Of a DNA stretch of 64,000 nt, positions 10,690 through 26,100 are shown piece after piece. The notes beneath the pieces were generated by a model that worked only from the letters and a program-made list of their open reading frames with translations, did not search any database and was not told where the DNA came from. This DNA comes from Amphiura filiformis. Lineage: Eukaryota > Echinodermata > Ophiuroidea > Amphilepidida > Amphiuridae. Where the stretch lies: assembly GCF_039555335.1 (NCBI RefSeq), contig NC_092629.1, positions 4,235,912-4,299,911 of the forward strand, read 5' to 3'. Both the position numbers and the translations under genes were made by a program. Positions within the stretch are counted from its first letter, which is position 1, and each line of letters starts with the position of its first letter.

Positions 10690-13600
10690 ATACCAGTAAA
10701 AATACCGGATGAATAAATCTGGATATAAGTTGAGAAATAGGCATCAGAATCCAAAATTAACAATAAAACAGCGTGTAGCACACTCTGTTTTGATTGCAAA
10801 GAAATGAGCGATTACACAACGCATGCGTTAATTTACTTCATTCAAAGTTTGTGAAATCCGCTTTGTTCTTCTTGAATAATCTGTTTCTTGCAAAACATTT
10901 AATTGGGTTTTGTTCAAATGTAAAAACACGGCACGATATTAAAAATGAAAACTTTTAACTTTAAACTTTAAAGCATTAAACATAATATTGCACACTATCA
11001 AAATATGCAAAGTTAAGCATATACTGCATAGTGTGATAAAAATTAAAGCTGTTAATGTTATATCTATCCAATTCCATGCATCCATTTGTAAGTTTCATAT
11101 AAGTCAACCACTATGTATCAATGTGAAGGCAAATCAAATGTTATATTTAGGTTGTCCGCTTCAGTGAAAGCATAAATAACATATATAAAATAGATAAAGA
11201 GGACTAAATAAAATGAAAGAGGAACAGATTATATGCGGTCGATAGTCATTAATGAGACAAATGTTAAAGTTAGCCCTATTGGTCTTATACTTGACGGGTG
11301 AGGTCAAATGCCAAGCAGAGGTCATTAAAATCAGAAAAAACCGCCCAGCCTTCGTGGCTCTTAAGGGGAAGCTGCACCAGGATTGTTGTGAAATAGGGGT
11401 ATTTTAGTCTTTTTATGTTTTTTCTAAATTAAAAATCTATAGAATTTGGGCCTTTATTTGCTTTTTATTTGATTCAAATCGGACATTTGGTTCAGAAGTT
11501 GCAAGTAATCAAAGGGAACAACGTGACGCGAAAAAAGTCGCGAATTGAATTCTGTCCTATACTAATACACGTAATATTAGTTTGTAAATTAAATCTAATA
11601 CTGGAACTAATTTGCAACTCACTTTGCTACGTTGCGTCCGAAAACATCGGACTTCGTCAGGCATCTGATTGAAGATGTTGTGATGACGTCAGATGTTGTG
11701 ACGTCAACACGTACACCAAGATATAATACACGTAATGTATTTCTTATGTATTGTATTGTTTTCAAGGGGCGATATTTAAGGAATTTCCAGCTAAAAATTA
11801 ATTTCTGAATAATGTAATATGTTTATTGTCTATAAAGAGTGCTAATAATTAGTATAAATGTTATTGTTGTCAGAAACATGATTTTATAACATTTGATATG
11901 CATAATTGCTGCCTAATTAACATATTAAGTGTTCCATTTTCTGCCAGATGTTGTTTCGCGTCATTTTTTACCTTGCGCGTCACTTTTCTTGGTAATGGTG
12001 TATCTGTTTGAGCTTATTTTTGGCAAGTATGTTGGACATACCTGTATCTAAATATTTATAGAAGGAAATTTTGAAAAACATCTGGTAACCATGGAAACGA
12101 CCCGTTTTTGTAAATTTTCCGCCAAAATGCGCAAATTTACCAATTTTAATGCACCGTAGCGTAACCGTACAACCTTTTTTTGAAAATTCTCTCTGTTTAT
12201 TTTTTAATTAGACCTAAATTTGTCAAATAAAACAAATTTCAGAAAAAAAATACCAAAGAACGACTGAGAAAAATGACGCGCAACGACATCATGTGAAAAT
12301 CCAACATGGCCGCCGTTACCATGGCAACCGTTATAACGATGATCATTATTTTGGCTGGAATCGCTAAGTTTGATTAGCACACACATTCCCACCAATTTAC
12401 AAGTGCACAGGTCAAATACTTTAGAAAATCACTTTTTTCAGTGCAGCTTCCCCTTAAGCCACAGCAACTCTGGTTTCGGTTTGTTATTGTAACGTAAATA
12501 CTGATTTGCCGATGTTTTGCCAAACATTTGAAAAGAATGTGCCAGAAAGTTTTTACACACAATAATTAAAGGGGTTTTCATTGGCATAAAAAAATCTCAA
12601 CTTTTTGGGAAAATTGGAGAGAGGAGGCTGTGGATCACAAAATACATTTTTAAGGGGATGCCATTTTCTTTGGACGGGGGTCATGAATATGTTAGTGAAG
12701 TTGTTGTATATGTTGGAGTCCATTTTTATGACCCCCTATCTCGGGTCGAACTTTTTTATGACCCTCTTGCACAAGCTCAATACAACTTATTCATTGGTGG
12801 AACGACGACGCGGAGGGGACAAAAATTTAGTGTGAAGAAATTGCGCGGAGCTTATTACAAGTGTGATTGTAAGTGTAAAGTAGGCACGCGGAACGCGCAC
12901 ATTTTGATTGTAAGTTAAAAGAATGCGCGCAAACATTTTGAGTCACCAGCCCTTAATAATTCTATACCCTCTATTTTTGATGTAAAAAATTATTACCATT
13001 ACCCCCTATTTTTGGTCTAAAATTCTATGACCCCCCCCCTCACACACACACACACCACAGTATATGCCCCCATTCCGGAAAAAATGACAGCCGCCTAATA
13101 CCTTTCATATTATTTTGTTGTGCACAAGTTGGTGTTATTTTAATTTTAAATACTAACTTGGTATTTTAGCATGCATAATTATGTCACAAATTCAAATTCT
13201 GCTGCATGGTAGTCATTATTAGTAGACCACATGTCACAGGGGAAGTTGCCCAAAGTCAAAATTCTCCAAAAATACCTGAAATTGTGCAACATTTTTAATG
13301 TTACGTAAAGTTCCCCAAAGCTGCGTAAGATTGTCATCGCCTGTTTGTGCTGCATTGGAAAATTTTCGACAATTTGCGCGGGAGGTGAAGTACTTTTGAG
13401 TAATTTTGAAAACTTTTGAGCATCTTTTGAGCAACTTTAAGCAATTTTGAAAAGAAAATGTTAAGCAATTTTGAATAACTTTACGCGATTGTGAGAGACT
13501 TTAAAGCAAGTTTGTGAAACTTACCGCAATTTCTCATGGAAGTTTTAAGCAAGTTTGTGAAACTTTAAATAACTTTATACTAAATATTTTGAAATTTGTT

Positions 13601-14036
13601 GACTACTTGTTGAGTCAGTGACTTGACTTGTTACAGCTATTAAATGCGTTTCTGGCGCAATTGTGTATAAATGTCATTTTAAACATCACTTAAAATTTAT
13701 TTCCAGCTGTATACACAACAGATGAGTCTGCAAAAGCGGGAGAAGATTACCTCCCTTATGATGCTACAACACATGTCCAAAATGTCATGAATGGTGTGTC
13801 CACTACGTACATACATATTCCAATCATTGATGATACCGATATTGAAGGACCACAACAGTTTATAGTGACAGGTGAGAACATTCTGATCGCCAGCGGTATG
13901 GATGACACATGTGCTTCTGCTGCTACTACTGCTTGCAGTCTCAACATTAAGATTGCCGATAATGACGGTTAGTGTTTATTGTCTTTTCCAATGTCATTTA
14001 TGTAAATCATATTTATTTATTTATTTATTTATTCAT

Positions 14037-14104
<68 letters not shown>

Positions 14105-17100
14105 TATCTGTTCGTGTTTATGTTGGCAGTGGAACATAAACATTCGAGGGGTAACATGTCAGTTTTCGGCTGCAAATCATACTAGAAACAAATCTAATCT
14201 AATCTAGAATCTAAAACCAAGTTTGAAAGCAATATATCCTAGTGTATCTTGATAAGAGCGAAACAAAATAAGCCGAAACGAAAAATATCTCCCATAACAA
14301 TACAGAATATAAACGGCTCAACAATGAGAAGGTCACACAATTTGATTTTACTTTACTGTATACCGACATATACGGTTGCATCAATCAATAGAGCAGCCAA
14401 TATGGATAATGACGGTACAGTCAAAGAAAATCAAAAACAGTTGGCAGACTTAAAAACCATTCTTCCTACTATATCTTACTATATGTTAAAAGGGCATTTC
14501 GTGATCCACAGCCTCATCCCCCACTTTTCTCAAAAAAAGTTGAGATTTTTATATCACTGGAAACCTCTGGCTACATAATGTTTATGTACAAAATATTTCT
14601 TGCAGATTAATTCGTTTAGCAAAGATATCGTGAAATTTGAATTTCGTTCTGGTGCACCAGAACGAAATTACAACGTATTGTCTATGGAGCAGTGTAATAC
14701 ACATAATCATGCATAACTCGCAAACGCAATATTGGAATCAACTGAAATTTTGGCAATATGCTTTTTTCGTGGATATGTACTGAAAAATGTCATAAAAAGA
14801 GGATGCTAGGATCACGAAATACTCCTTTAAGTGTGGCAGACTAGGTGGTACTCCCAAATAAATAACAACAAGTTTGGGTAATTTTAATATTGGCAAACAG
14901 TGTTACCAGAAAGACAGGCATTTTCTCATAAAATAAGAGTTAGACAAGGATAAAAATGGTACCACACATGTAAGGAGAAATTCATTTTACCAGTTTTTCA
15001 TAGGGAACAAGAATTTATGAGGTAAAAGCATGTACCCTCAGATCTTTCCTGTAAGGGCGCTTTATTTAAAATTGCTGCCAAAATCCAATGAAAAGCAAAT
15101 ATACTGTTAAAATAGTCGCTTAAAAGATCAAATTGACTAGATATTGGATTAGTATTGATGAAAGTATTGTATAAATCAGTCAATGTATTAATAAAAAGGT
15201 ACCAGCGGGTCACAGTTTGGGACCTTTGCCAAAATCCAATGAAAAGCATACGGTTAAAATAGTCACTTATGAGGCATGATAGAAGTGGCGTAGCGTCATA
15301 GGGGCACGGGCGGTGTTGGGGGGATGACTATATAGATTGACTAGATATTTGGTTTTAGTATTGATGGCAGTGATGTAAAGCTAAGTCAAGATATTGATAG
15401 GACGGTGCCAGGAGGTCACAGTTGAGGGCGCTTTTCAAAATGAACACCATAAATCAAATGGAAAGTTTATACATACATTAGTACACCGTTAAACTTAAAG
15501 ATTTTGGATTACTATTGACCCCAGTAAAGTAAAAAAAAAGTCGATGAAACAATAGGAAGGTACCGGGAGGTCACAGACGAGGTTGCTATTTTGGTGCAAT
15601 GTTTATTGTTATGTCCCCTTTCAGGGTTAATGCAGCCAAAGTCCAATAGCAATATGAACATTTATAACATTTTTAAAAATATAAAATGCAAGGTGAACAA
15701 GAGCCCAATAGGAATGACCATGTCAAGCACTTATATAGGCAACATGGCACTATATTAGTATTCCTTATGGGCTAATCAATGGTTCAAAAGAACCCTCTGC
15801 TAAATCATAATCCCGAAAGATGTTGATGTACACGGCACATGAAGGATTGAGCTCCATAATCAGTGATCTCTCCAACTACACTGTCTGGGAGTCCATTCCA
15901 AACATGGACTGCAACATGGACGAAAGTTCTGCCGGTTGACAAGGTTCTTGAGACTGGCTCAGTCAGTGCATGACTTGGCATTGAGAGACTGGTGCGAATG
16001 GCTCGTCTGATGACATAATGCTTGGGCAGCAATGCTTTCAAGTCAAGCGGGCACAAGCTGGTGTGCATCTTGTAGAGCACAGATGCAGCAGCCACCTGTC
16101 GTCTGTGATGTAAAGAGGGGATGTTAAGATGCATTCTTGTCTGCTGCTCGTCAACACCAATAATTCTCAATGCTTTGCTCTGTATGGAGTCAAGGGGCTT
16201 CAGGGTGGTGGTTGAGGCACTCATCCGGTATAGTGAGGCATACTCCATAACACTACGAACCTGGTCCTTGTTTGCTATCCTCCTTAGTGCTCCAAGCTTC
16301 TGTCCAGCTCTGGAAATGTGCTTAGCCCAGGTGAGTTTCCCAGCAAAACTCATGATAACGTTTTAAAACGTTTTGTATGAAAACACACTACAACAATATT
16401 TTTAAATAATTTCAAAAAATGTTATTGTAAACAATTTTTGCAAACATTTTTGCCAAATATTGTGTCAATACTTAAATCTTCTTCTTAGCGTGTCCACGGC
16501 ACAAGATTAAATGTGTTTCAGCCAATGCTGCACACATTTTTCAGCATTCTCATTGTAAACTGCTAAGTCAGCAGTTGTGCATGTTTGCTCCAGTTGAGGG
16601 CAACACAGTAAGTGATCCATTGTTTGTGGTTCTGTTCCACAATCGCAGGTTACATCTGTATTCTTTCGATATCCCCATTTGCTGAGGTTGACTTTACATC
16701 TTCCTACACCAGACCTTAACCTATTAAGGCATTTCCATTCAACCCAACTTGCATCTGCACCAGGTGGTAGTTCTTCGCCAACAGGAATATTCAAAATTGG
16801 TGGGTGATTTGTAGATCTCTCCTCCCATTTTCTACTCTTTTACTGTTGGCTGATGTTTCAAGTGGAGTTACACTGTTCAGGAAGCTATCTCTGGACTTCA
16901 GACGACTTTCTGGGGGGGGGGGGGCATGCCCAAACAGGGGATGTCTTACATCAGTGGCTTGGCGCTGGCGTTCTTTCATGCTTGCTACGTTACGTCTAAC
17001 ATCTGGTGGCGCTATACCTGCTAGAGTGTACAGGTTCTCAGTTGGTGTTGCTCGAAGACATCCTGTTATCAGGCGACAGCTAGCATTCAGGGCTGGATCC

Positions 17101-20100
17101 ACCTTCTTTGCATGAGGCGATCTCTCCCATACAGGGCATGCATACTCTGCTGTTGAGTAGCATATAATACTTAAATAACATTATGTTAAAATATTTGAAC
17201 CCAGCAAACACAGAAATGTTCTTAAAATGTTTTTTTTAACCTTTTAATAACATTTAAATGTCGGGTTATATAAAGGTCATGAAAACGTTTTTAAAACGTT
17301 ATTGAAAATATTTTGGGCAAACATTTTCGCAAAATATTTTTTAAACCCCAAAATAACATTCTGTTTAGAATGTTTTGTATCAAGTTTTCCAGAATGTTTT
17401 TGGAATGTTATTAAAACGTTTTTATACCCTTTATATTACCCGACATTTAAACGTTTTCTGTAAAATATTTTTGTTTGCTATGCAGTAGATTATCAAAAAA
17501 GGGTTTTTAAGGTTATGAAAAGGTTTTATACTAGTTTATATAACCCGACATTTAAACGTCTTCTGACAACCTTTTATAACCTTTTGCGAATGATGTCGAA
17601 AACGTTTTGTGTTTGCTGGGATTCTTATCAATAGTATTAACACCCATGATTTCCAGCTCATCCATCTCTGCCAGTTTGGTGTGTCCAAAACAAAGGTCTA
17701 GTCTAGTTGGATTCCTCTTTCTTGAGATAGTCAGGGCTTTACACTTGGAGGGCTCGAAGGTGACTTTCCACATGTCTGGCCAGATCCTCATTCTCTCCAG
17801 GTGCCGCCTGAGGCTCGCTGTTGCAGCTATGCTGTCATCACTTGATCTGATCCCGCATAATAGGGTGGCGTCATCTGCATACAGATACAGGGTGTTCTCA
17901 CATTCATCTCCCAGATCATCAATAAAGACAATGAATAGCAGCGGGCCCAGGATTGAGCCTTGTGGTACAGAGGCATTGATGGACGTACAGTTTGAGGATT
18001 GGCCGGATAGAACCACTTTAATAGACCGGTTGGATAGGTAGCACTCAATCCAGGTCAGAAGATTGCCAGAAACATACCTTGTCAAATGCTCCTTTGATGT
18101 CCAGCGCAATTAGACGCACTTCATGACCTCTGTCTAGAGTGTTGGGCCATTGCTGAGAGAGGATGGTTAAGATGTCAGCTGTGCTATGATGGGGTCTAAA
18201 GCCAAACTGCCTGTCTGAAATGAGATGGTGCTGCAACAGGTACTTCAGAAGCTGCTTTTATACCACTGCCTCCATAACCTTGCTGATGTTGCTAAGAAGA
18301 GAGATGGGGCGATACAAGGATGGATTGGAATTTGAGTCCCTCTTATGGACCGGGATGACTGAAGCACACTTCCACCGGCTGGGAAACACTCCCTTTGTGA
18401 AGCACAGCTCAAATATGCGGCTGTGAGGTCTTGCTAATTCAGCACTGCACTGTTTCAGGATTCTATTAGGGATCTCATCAGGGCCATTAGCTTTATCAGG
18501 TTCTATTTTTTGCAAGAGCCTCCTGATGTCCTTGGCCTTGAAGACTATGGAGTTCTTATTATAATTTTGTGGTATCCCCTTTACTTCTGGAGCAGGTTCT
18601 TCTGCATTCTCAAAAGTCTGTCCTAGTATTTCAGCCTTCTCCTTTGCCGTGGTGTAGACCTGGTTTTGATCTTTTATTACATGTATGTCTGCCATAGCTT
18701 TTCTTCCAGACAGAGTGTTAACCGTAGTCCACCACTTTTTGCTGCTCAGGCTTCCATCTGAAAGCTTTTCCCTCAGCTGGTTATTGTACTTCCTTCTGGC
18801 TTGTTTGTCAACCTGATTGTATTCCCTTCTGGCTTCTGCAAACTTATTCTTGTTTCCTTAGTGTTGTTTTCTTAAGCAGGCAACGCTTCCTATTTGCATC
18901 TCTCTTGCAGCTGTCATCAAACCAAACTTTTTCGGCCGTTTTTTTGGTGACAAACTTACTCGGAATGTATGTATCCATAGCATCGCTTATGATGTCAGTA
19001 ACGTTACTGCAAGCTTGTTCAGGGCCATCGGTTTGGAAGACTTGAGTTCAGTTTGCAGAAGAAAGAAAACCTCTCATGCCCCAGTAGTCAGCTTTGTCAT
19101 AGCGCCAAACATTCCGTTTGTAAGGATTATCTCTGTAGATGGGCACCTTCAACTTAACTAAGACAGGATTGTGGTGTGATGTGCCTAGCCTTGCAAAAGT
19201 TGTAGTGGTTGAAGACAGGTCGGTCAGAACCAGATCTAAGATTTGGTCCTCCCTAGTAACAATTTGTTTCAGCCCAAGATAGTTTGACATCTCCAATGTG
19301 CAGCAACCAGTAGCTTCCAAGATCTAAGAGCCATTGAGAACCACATTAGTTCCCGGTCTGTAGGGTCCTTGACATGGAAAATTGCGATACCTTCCAGGCA
19401 GTAGACAGCAATCCCTCCTCCTCCTGTTGTATTTGAGTCTATCCCTGCGGCAGCATATTGAGTAACCAGGGATGGCAATGCAGTCAGCTCCATCTTTTAC
19501 GGAGGAGTCAAAGAATGTTTCCACAACAACGACAATAGGCAAACGACAATAAGCTCCATGTCAACAGCGTAGCAAGATGTTGACATGGTTGGGGGTTGCT
19601 GGCCCCGTCACCCCAGAGGCAAGGATGTGCACTAAGCATGGCCTGGACTGAAAGCAACCTGGAACTCGTAACAGTTCGGGTATCCAGGTTGATACCGCTC
19701 GGTCAAGAATTGGGTGATCAGCGATCAGCGCTGATTGAGCAATCAGCGCATAAAGTACATCCCCACTATCCTAACCTTTGACCCATAATTGCATCCCATT
19801 CTGAAGTAAATTACGCAAACAAATTATTTTCCCATTTTGTTTGTCGAGAGGACAAATTTGAGACAAGTTGCGATTGAACATGGAAGTAATAGATTTGTCT
19901 TACTTCCATGGATTGAAGCAGTGCATTTTGAAAATTTGGCCAGTGTGTGAACATGGTGTGAATGAGCCATTTGACATTTGACCTAGTTTACTCTATAACT
20001 CCTGAACCAATAATTCTAGTGCAGAATGACAGTTGACTTTTTTAAATTCCCAGCAATGAGAGGAACAATTTGAGGTATATTAGAACAAATTTTAAATTTT

Positions 20101-23100
20101 GGCCCCATTATGACCTTCGACCCCTCGTGGGAAGCACAGGGGGCATAGAAAAAATGTAACCAATTCTAGTTTTTAAGGATACCAAGAAACGTTGGTTCCA
20201 CTGATCACCCGATAGCGCCCTGTTGCCCTACTACACTTCATCCCATTTGAAAAACCATAGAATAATAATAATAAATACATGAATATTGTGCTGTTTTTGT
20301 TTGTTTACAGTGCCGTGCGTTTCATTTGCTGAATCCGCCTACATAGTACCAGAAGACGGGTCTGCTACACCCATAGGTCTTGTAATTCCCAATGCCCCTG
20401 CTGGGTTGACTCCTGCAGTTAGTGTAGGTGAGGTTTTCACTAATACGTAGACGTCAGAATGCAGACAATTACATAAAGAAAATAATAACCACTCTACACG
20501 GCAAATCAGTATCGAGATTAAATTTTCCGTGCACAGTGGAAGTGGATGCGGATCCAGGAATAGAGTTTGTCCAAAGTTCAGTCACTAGAATAATGGAACA
20601 TTTATCGTACTGTACGTTAGTAGTGGTAGTTAGCAATAAAAACCAACGAGACGATTATATACTTATTGGATAAATTCGACTTACACTAGGTTTGTTTATT
20701 ACGGTCCAAAAGCAGCTTTAATATCAAAAACCGATCTAAAAGAATACGAAAACTTTGGTTTCCCCGTACACTGTGGTGGATTATCGTTTGTTTTACAATG
20801 CAGCATTCATAATGGCTTTGGGTGAATAAATTGAGTTTACACCTCAAAACCAGGTGGTTTTTACGGCTATCGTGTCATGCTCAGATTTGCTTGAAAATGA
20901 TACAGAATGTGGAGATGGGTGAGAGAAACTCATCTGCCAATTTTTAATTTTTTTCCAAAAGAGCGTTTTTGACTTATGTATTTTTTTATGATGGGAAAAC
21001 CCCATAGACACATGGCATGTTTATGGTATGTTTTTAATTTATTTTATTGCAAAAATGATAATTAATAATTGACAGCAATTTTTTACAAGATATTTTTTCA
21101 AAAACACTAAATTATCTAAATTCTAGAATTTTTTTGAGATAACTATAGGTCCAATTTCAACAAACAAGGTGACATATGAAAGGTAACCAAATTTAGAAAA
21201 TTCTCTCGCCAGATTTTTTTAAAATAAGTGTTTCTATATGAAATTATAGGTGTTTATAAATTTCCCTAAAATCAAAAATTTAAGTTTTAAAAGTGTTTAA
21301 AACAGATATTAAGCTTATACACCATCCCTGAAGGTTTGGAACCCATAGCACACATGTAGGCAAAAAAAAATATAATGTGAAAATTTTTAGGTAATTTTCA
21401 AAAAATTAAGAAATACATAAGAAATAGTAAAATGTTTATGAAATTCTAAAAATAGGTGGAGTGAAGACTTATCTTTAGTTTGTTCTATATTTTAAATTAA
21501 TACACAATTCCAATTTCCTACTGTGGCTATTTTGCTGCAAGCTGCTACTATTCCACGACTTTGATTTTTTTAATTTCTTTGGATGGATCGGGAAAGGGTA
21601 ATCAACCCTTCTGTTTTTAAGCCTTATTGTCAATCATAGGTGGAAGGGAAACACATATTGTAAGTTGTAACGGTAAACAATTTCTCTTCTGAATAGGTTT
21701 TACCTGTTTAGACATATCTGCGACCATTACGACAGACTACACATTAGAAACTCCAGTTGATATTACAGGCCCCACTGGGATGATTTCGGTAACAGCTGTG
21801 GTCGATGACCTTTCGGAAGGTGCGGAATGTTGTGTATTATCTATCGATCCACCTCCGGATCCTCTTGCACCCCGCTACAAACTAGGGACTCAGTCAACAA
21901 CCAACGTATGCATTATAGATACTCCTGGTAAGTACACCTATTCAGCTACGTCTCAACAAAAAACACGACGTACCGTTTTATTTTTACTGAAGTGACCATA
22001 CTGCGCATGTCATTAAATGGATTATACAGAACTTTATCTTCGGAAACTTTCAGTTTTGAGTATTTTAATGACACAAACAAATAACACTCGATAGTTGATG
22101 TGGCTAAGAAATAAAACAGCTATCACATAATTATTTGTTTCGGGCATTAAAGTACCCCCAAATTTAGGGTTTCGGCGATACAGTTCTTTCAGGGACACCC
22201 TGTAATAACGCGACGAAATAAAACCTGTTCCATGGACCCAGCCGACCCAGATTTTGCGTGTTAACATAACATAACATAACATAACATAACATAAAATAAC
22301 ACAACACAACACAACACAACACAACACAACACAACACAACAATGGCGCTTAATATAGCGCAATACCAACAAATATGAACAATGGGTTTTACAAGCAAATA
22401 CAAAAAATAACAACATCAACATATATATATTAGAACATATGTTTTAAGACCCTTTTTGAAAGATTCGACTGTGAGAGAAATCCGTTGGATAGCCGGTAAT
22501 GGTTCCAGAGGGTAGGACCAGACACACTAAATGAACCATCAGAAATTGTTCTATTACTCCTGAGGAGTTTTTTTAGCTGTATGTAATAGTTAAAATAAGC
22601 TGTTTTTTGGCTAAAGTGGATTGATTTTTTTCTACATTTTCGAAATATGTTTACAAATATTTTCAGATATATTTCTGTTTTTCCAAGCAACTTTCCTCCG
22701 CCCATAGAACATAATTTGCGGAGTATCTTTTTCATTGTCTTGTGATGAGCTTAACCATATTCCCTGTTTGTGTTCATATGTGTATTATTATATACGTGTT
22801 TACTCTGAACGAAAACAAACAAACCAGGTTTGCATAACATTCTCAGACTAAAAGAAACGGAATGGAATTTTGTTCACCACCTTGCATTGGAATAAACGAG
22901 TGAGGGCTTTCGATGAGAGGAAATGTAACAAGAACTGTCTTTAAAAAGGACATCGTGGAAATGACACCCAAATGGTTTTTGGCCCACTTTCAGTCAGAAA
23001 AGATTGACAAGCCAAGCGCACAGTGAATGTGTGCCATTTTAATAATAATTGACCCTTCTTCACGCTTGCACGCACAACATGCACAGGTATTGACTACTCA

Positions 23101-26100
23101 AGTGGGCACCGGGTTTTTGACCAGCTTGACAGTAGCTTTTAGGTACGCAACATTATATTATCGGGGGAGGACTAGGGAGTTTTTTGAAGAAAAAAAATCG
23201 CCCCCGATAATATCAAATGGTGGGTCCCTTAGCTCATTTTTTAAATAAAGCTCAAATTTTAAATAAAAAACGCGGACTTTTTCTCTTATCAAATCCTAAC
23301 AAGGTTTATATTTACGGAAACCTGAAGCATGAATATCCATGTTCAGTCCGTGGAAACATCCATAATTTCAAACTTACCCCGGAATCTTGTTCACACGGGC
23401 GCTAACACGGAACGATCGCTTCGTGTTAGCTCGCCTGTGGTAAATCTTCCGTGTTAAGCTTCGTGTTAGTTAACACGATACTTGTTCAGACGGGCGCTAA
23501 CACGAAACTACCTCAGAGGTAGCTTATTGCTAGCTTAACACGAACTTACGTCTGCACACGGCTACAGTTACAGTTACAGCTGTAACCAACAAGCTGGTCT
23601 CGGGTATGACAAGACATTTCCTTTTTTTAGCCAAATTTCCAATTATGTCGTATTAAAAAAGTGCTCTAATTGATCCGCATGTTAGCTAATCATCTGCATG
23701 TAAACAATAATATTCGAAGCCAAATGTCATCGGTGAAAAGTTTGAAACTTAGTGCATGTCTTCTTCATGGAAAGACAATTTAGACTTCGTAGCCTTATAA
23801 GGCTGCACTATATCTAGCTCCATTATGTTGCTTTTAATAAAAATGAGGCCAGGGTCTCACCCGTTTTGTAAAAGCATCATGATTACTTCATATGTTTTTA
23901 TTCCAAGAAGTGTAAAACCCCCGACTACAAGATCCATATCTTGAATAATTGATTTACTCCCCACTACCAAAAGCTTTGAGAAGTGAATCAAATATATTTT
24001 GTGCTTATTCATCTTGTTTGTTTGATCTTATAGTGCCGTGCGTTTCCTTTAATAGATCTACTTACGTAGTAGTAGAAGGCGTTGATGTATCGATTGGAAT
24101 TATAGCTACTAATATAGCAGACCCTGCAACAGTGGATCCCGCTACCATGATAGGTGAGTATTACGACAAATACAGACAATTTGGAAACTCCAATTGAATT
24201 TGAGCGACATTTTGAGATTTGTCACGCCCGAAGCACACGCCGAGCAATGTTTACTGATCCCTTAAAAAAATTCATCTGGATCGTTCATAGTTCAAGAAAG
24301 TAGAAATTGTTATTTTTTAGATTAAATAAAAGTAATCTGATACTCAGTCAGGTATATTGCAATTCCTATTAGGAATCTTGATAACTCTGTGATCATTCCA
24401 ACTGAAAGGTACGAAAGGAAGTTTAATTCTGAATTCGTGCTAAACATACGCATGCTAGCACTCAACGCTATGGTAAGCCAATAACAATTCAAGAAATCAT
24501 TACAAGCCAGATTAATTGGAACTATGCTTACACTATTAAAATTATCGGTTTTCTGTTTTGCGGGTTTTTTTAATTAACAAATTTGAACTTGTTGTTAGCT
24601 GTATACGTATGTATGTAGGTTTCCAGGAGGGCAAATGGGCAGGGGCAGATTTGGATATGCTTCGATATGGTCCCAATTCCTGTCCTCTGATTGTTTTATT
24701 GCATGGATTATGGGATGAGTCATCGCAAGGGCTGGAAATCAGGGGCAGTAGCAGGGCTAATAGGTATAACTATGTGTATCTCTAAACTATAAAGAAGTCA
24801 AATAGTAAAATGTTGAATAAGGTGTTACTAGTATGTAGCCTATGTTATACTTATACTAAATTATGGGTATCTTGTTTGTTCGTAAGACTTTAAGAGTACT
24901 ATTTTACTAACAGTTATACACCTATTATGTGGCTATTATAGCAATACATATTCTAAACATAAAGAACTCAAACAAATTCACAAGAAATAAAGTAACAATG
25001 CAAGTAGAAATAATTATGTTCTGCATTTAAAAAATCTTTTAAATAGACTTTCAAAGGCTATTTGTAAAGCATTTGGTACATGATATTTCTTGTAGTAGAG
25101 AGGCTACATAGGGTCCCGTGCATCATGTGTATCTCTAAACTATAAAGAAGTCAAATAGTAAAATGTTGAATAAGGTGTTACTAGTATGTAGCCTATGTTA
25201 TACTTATACTAAATTATGGGTATCTTGTTTGGTCGTAAGACTTTAAGAGTGCTATTTTACTAACAGTTATACACCTATTACATGTATTATGTGGCTATTA
25301 TAGCAATACATATTCTAAACATAAAGAACTCAAACAAAATCACAAGAAATAAAGTAACAATGCAAGTAGAAATAATTATGTTCTGCATTTAAAAAATCTT
25401 TTAAATAGATTTTCAAAGGCTATTTGTAAAGAATTTGGTACATGATATTTCTTGTAGTAGAGAGGCTACATAGGGTCTCGTGCATCATAATTAACCAAAG
25501 GTGCCAACCGGGTTAGAAATAATCGTTAGAGTCTCCTTTATCTGTTTAACCGGGCTGGCATTTCTGAAAAGTCAACTGATATATGTTGGTTAAAAATGTG
25601 ATTTTTTGTGTGACTTTTTCAAATTTTTAACCCAAAAATGTCAAATCTAAAATAAGCCATAACTTCAATAGAAAATTGACTGCAGCCTTATTTTTTGGCT
25701 CTGAGTAATAGAGGGCATATGCATATTTTATATATGTGAACAAAAATATTCCATGAAGCGAAATTTTGGGTTAAAACATCCTTTTTTTATCAGTGACTTA
25801 TTTCTGTGACCCATAGTTTTTGACTTATGCTTTCCAACAAACCATGGGCCATTTCAGCATGAAAAACATATTATTTGGATTTTTCCACTTTTATACATGT
25901 AAATACATAATAGGCCTAATAGCAGAAAGGTCGCAATAACAAGTCCTATGATTTAAGATTTAGAGAGGCCACATAGTGATTTTGAAGTTGAAGACTTAGG
26001 TTGAACTGGCAAGCAAACATTTTGTCGCATAAGGAGCAAGCATAGCAAGCAAACACCGCACTCCCCTCGTAGTCCGTGTAACAAAATAAGTCTTTAGTAG

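Larger units (their letters stand above)
15795..19560 (-). mobile_element. Jockey/CR1-type non-LTR retrotransposon, 5'-truncated and interrupted
   Basis: On the minus strand it runs from an APE endonuclease part (near 19545) through reverse transcriptase (18700-17630) to a C-terminal domain (16345-15805). Frames are broken in several places, above all at 18700-19050. An AACGTTTT-family MITE has split the ORF between the words VNTIDK and LTWAKH. It lies in intron 3, antisense to the host gene. Confidence 0.8.

Noticed and set aside
10360..10799. Long poly-Ile, poly-Leu and poly-Asn type frames
   Set aside because: Products of the (ATT)n microsatellite. Only the first 50 codons on the plus strand (exon 2) are real.
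12605..12918. Two overlapping plus-strand frames of about 80 residues
   Set aside because: No known domain, no splice context, and the DNA is made of repeated TATGACCCCC-like words.
22034..22342. Cys/Val/Leu-rich frame MLCCVVLCC
   Set aside because: Translation of the ACAAC/ACATA pentanucleotide tail of a LINE.
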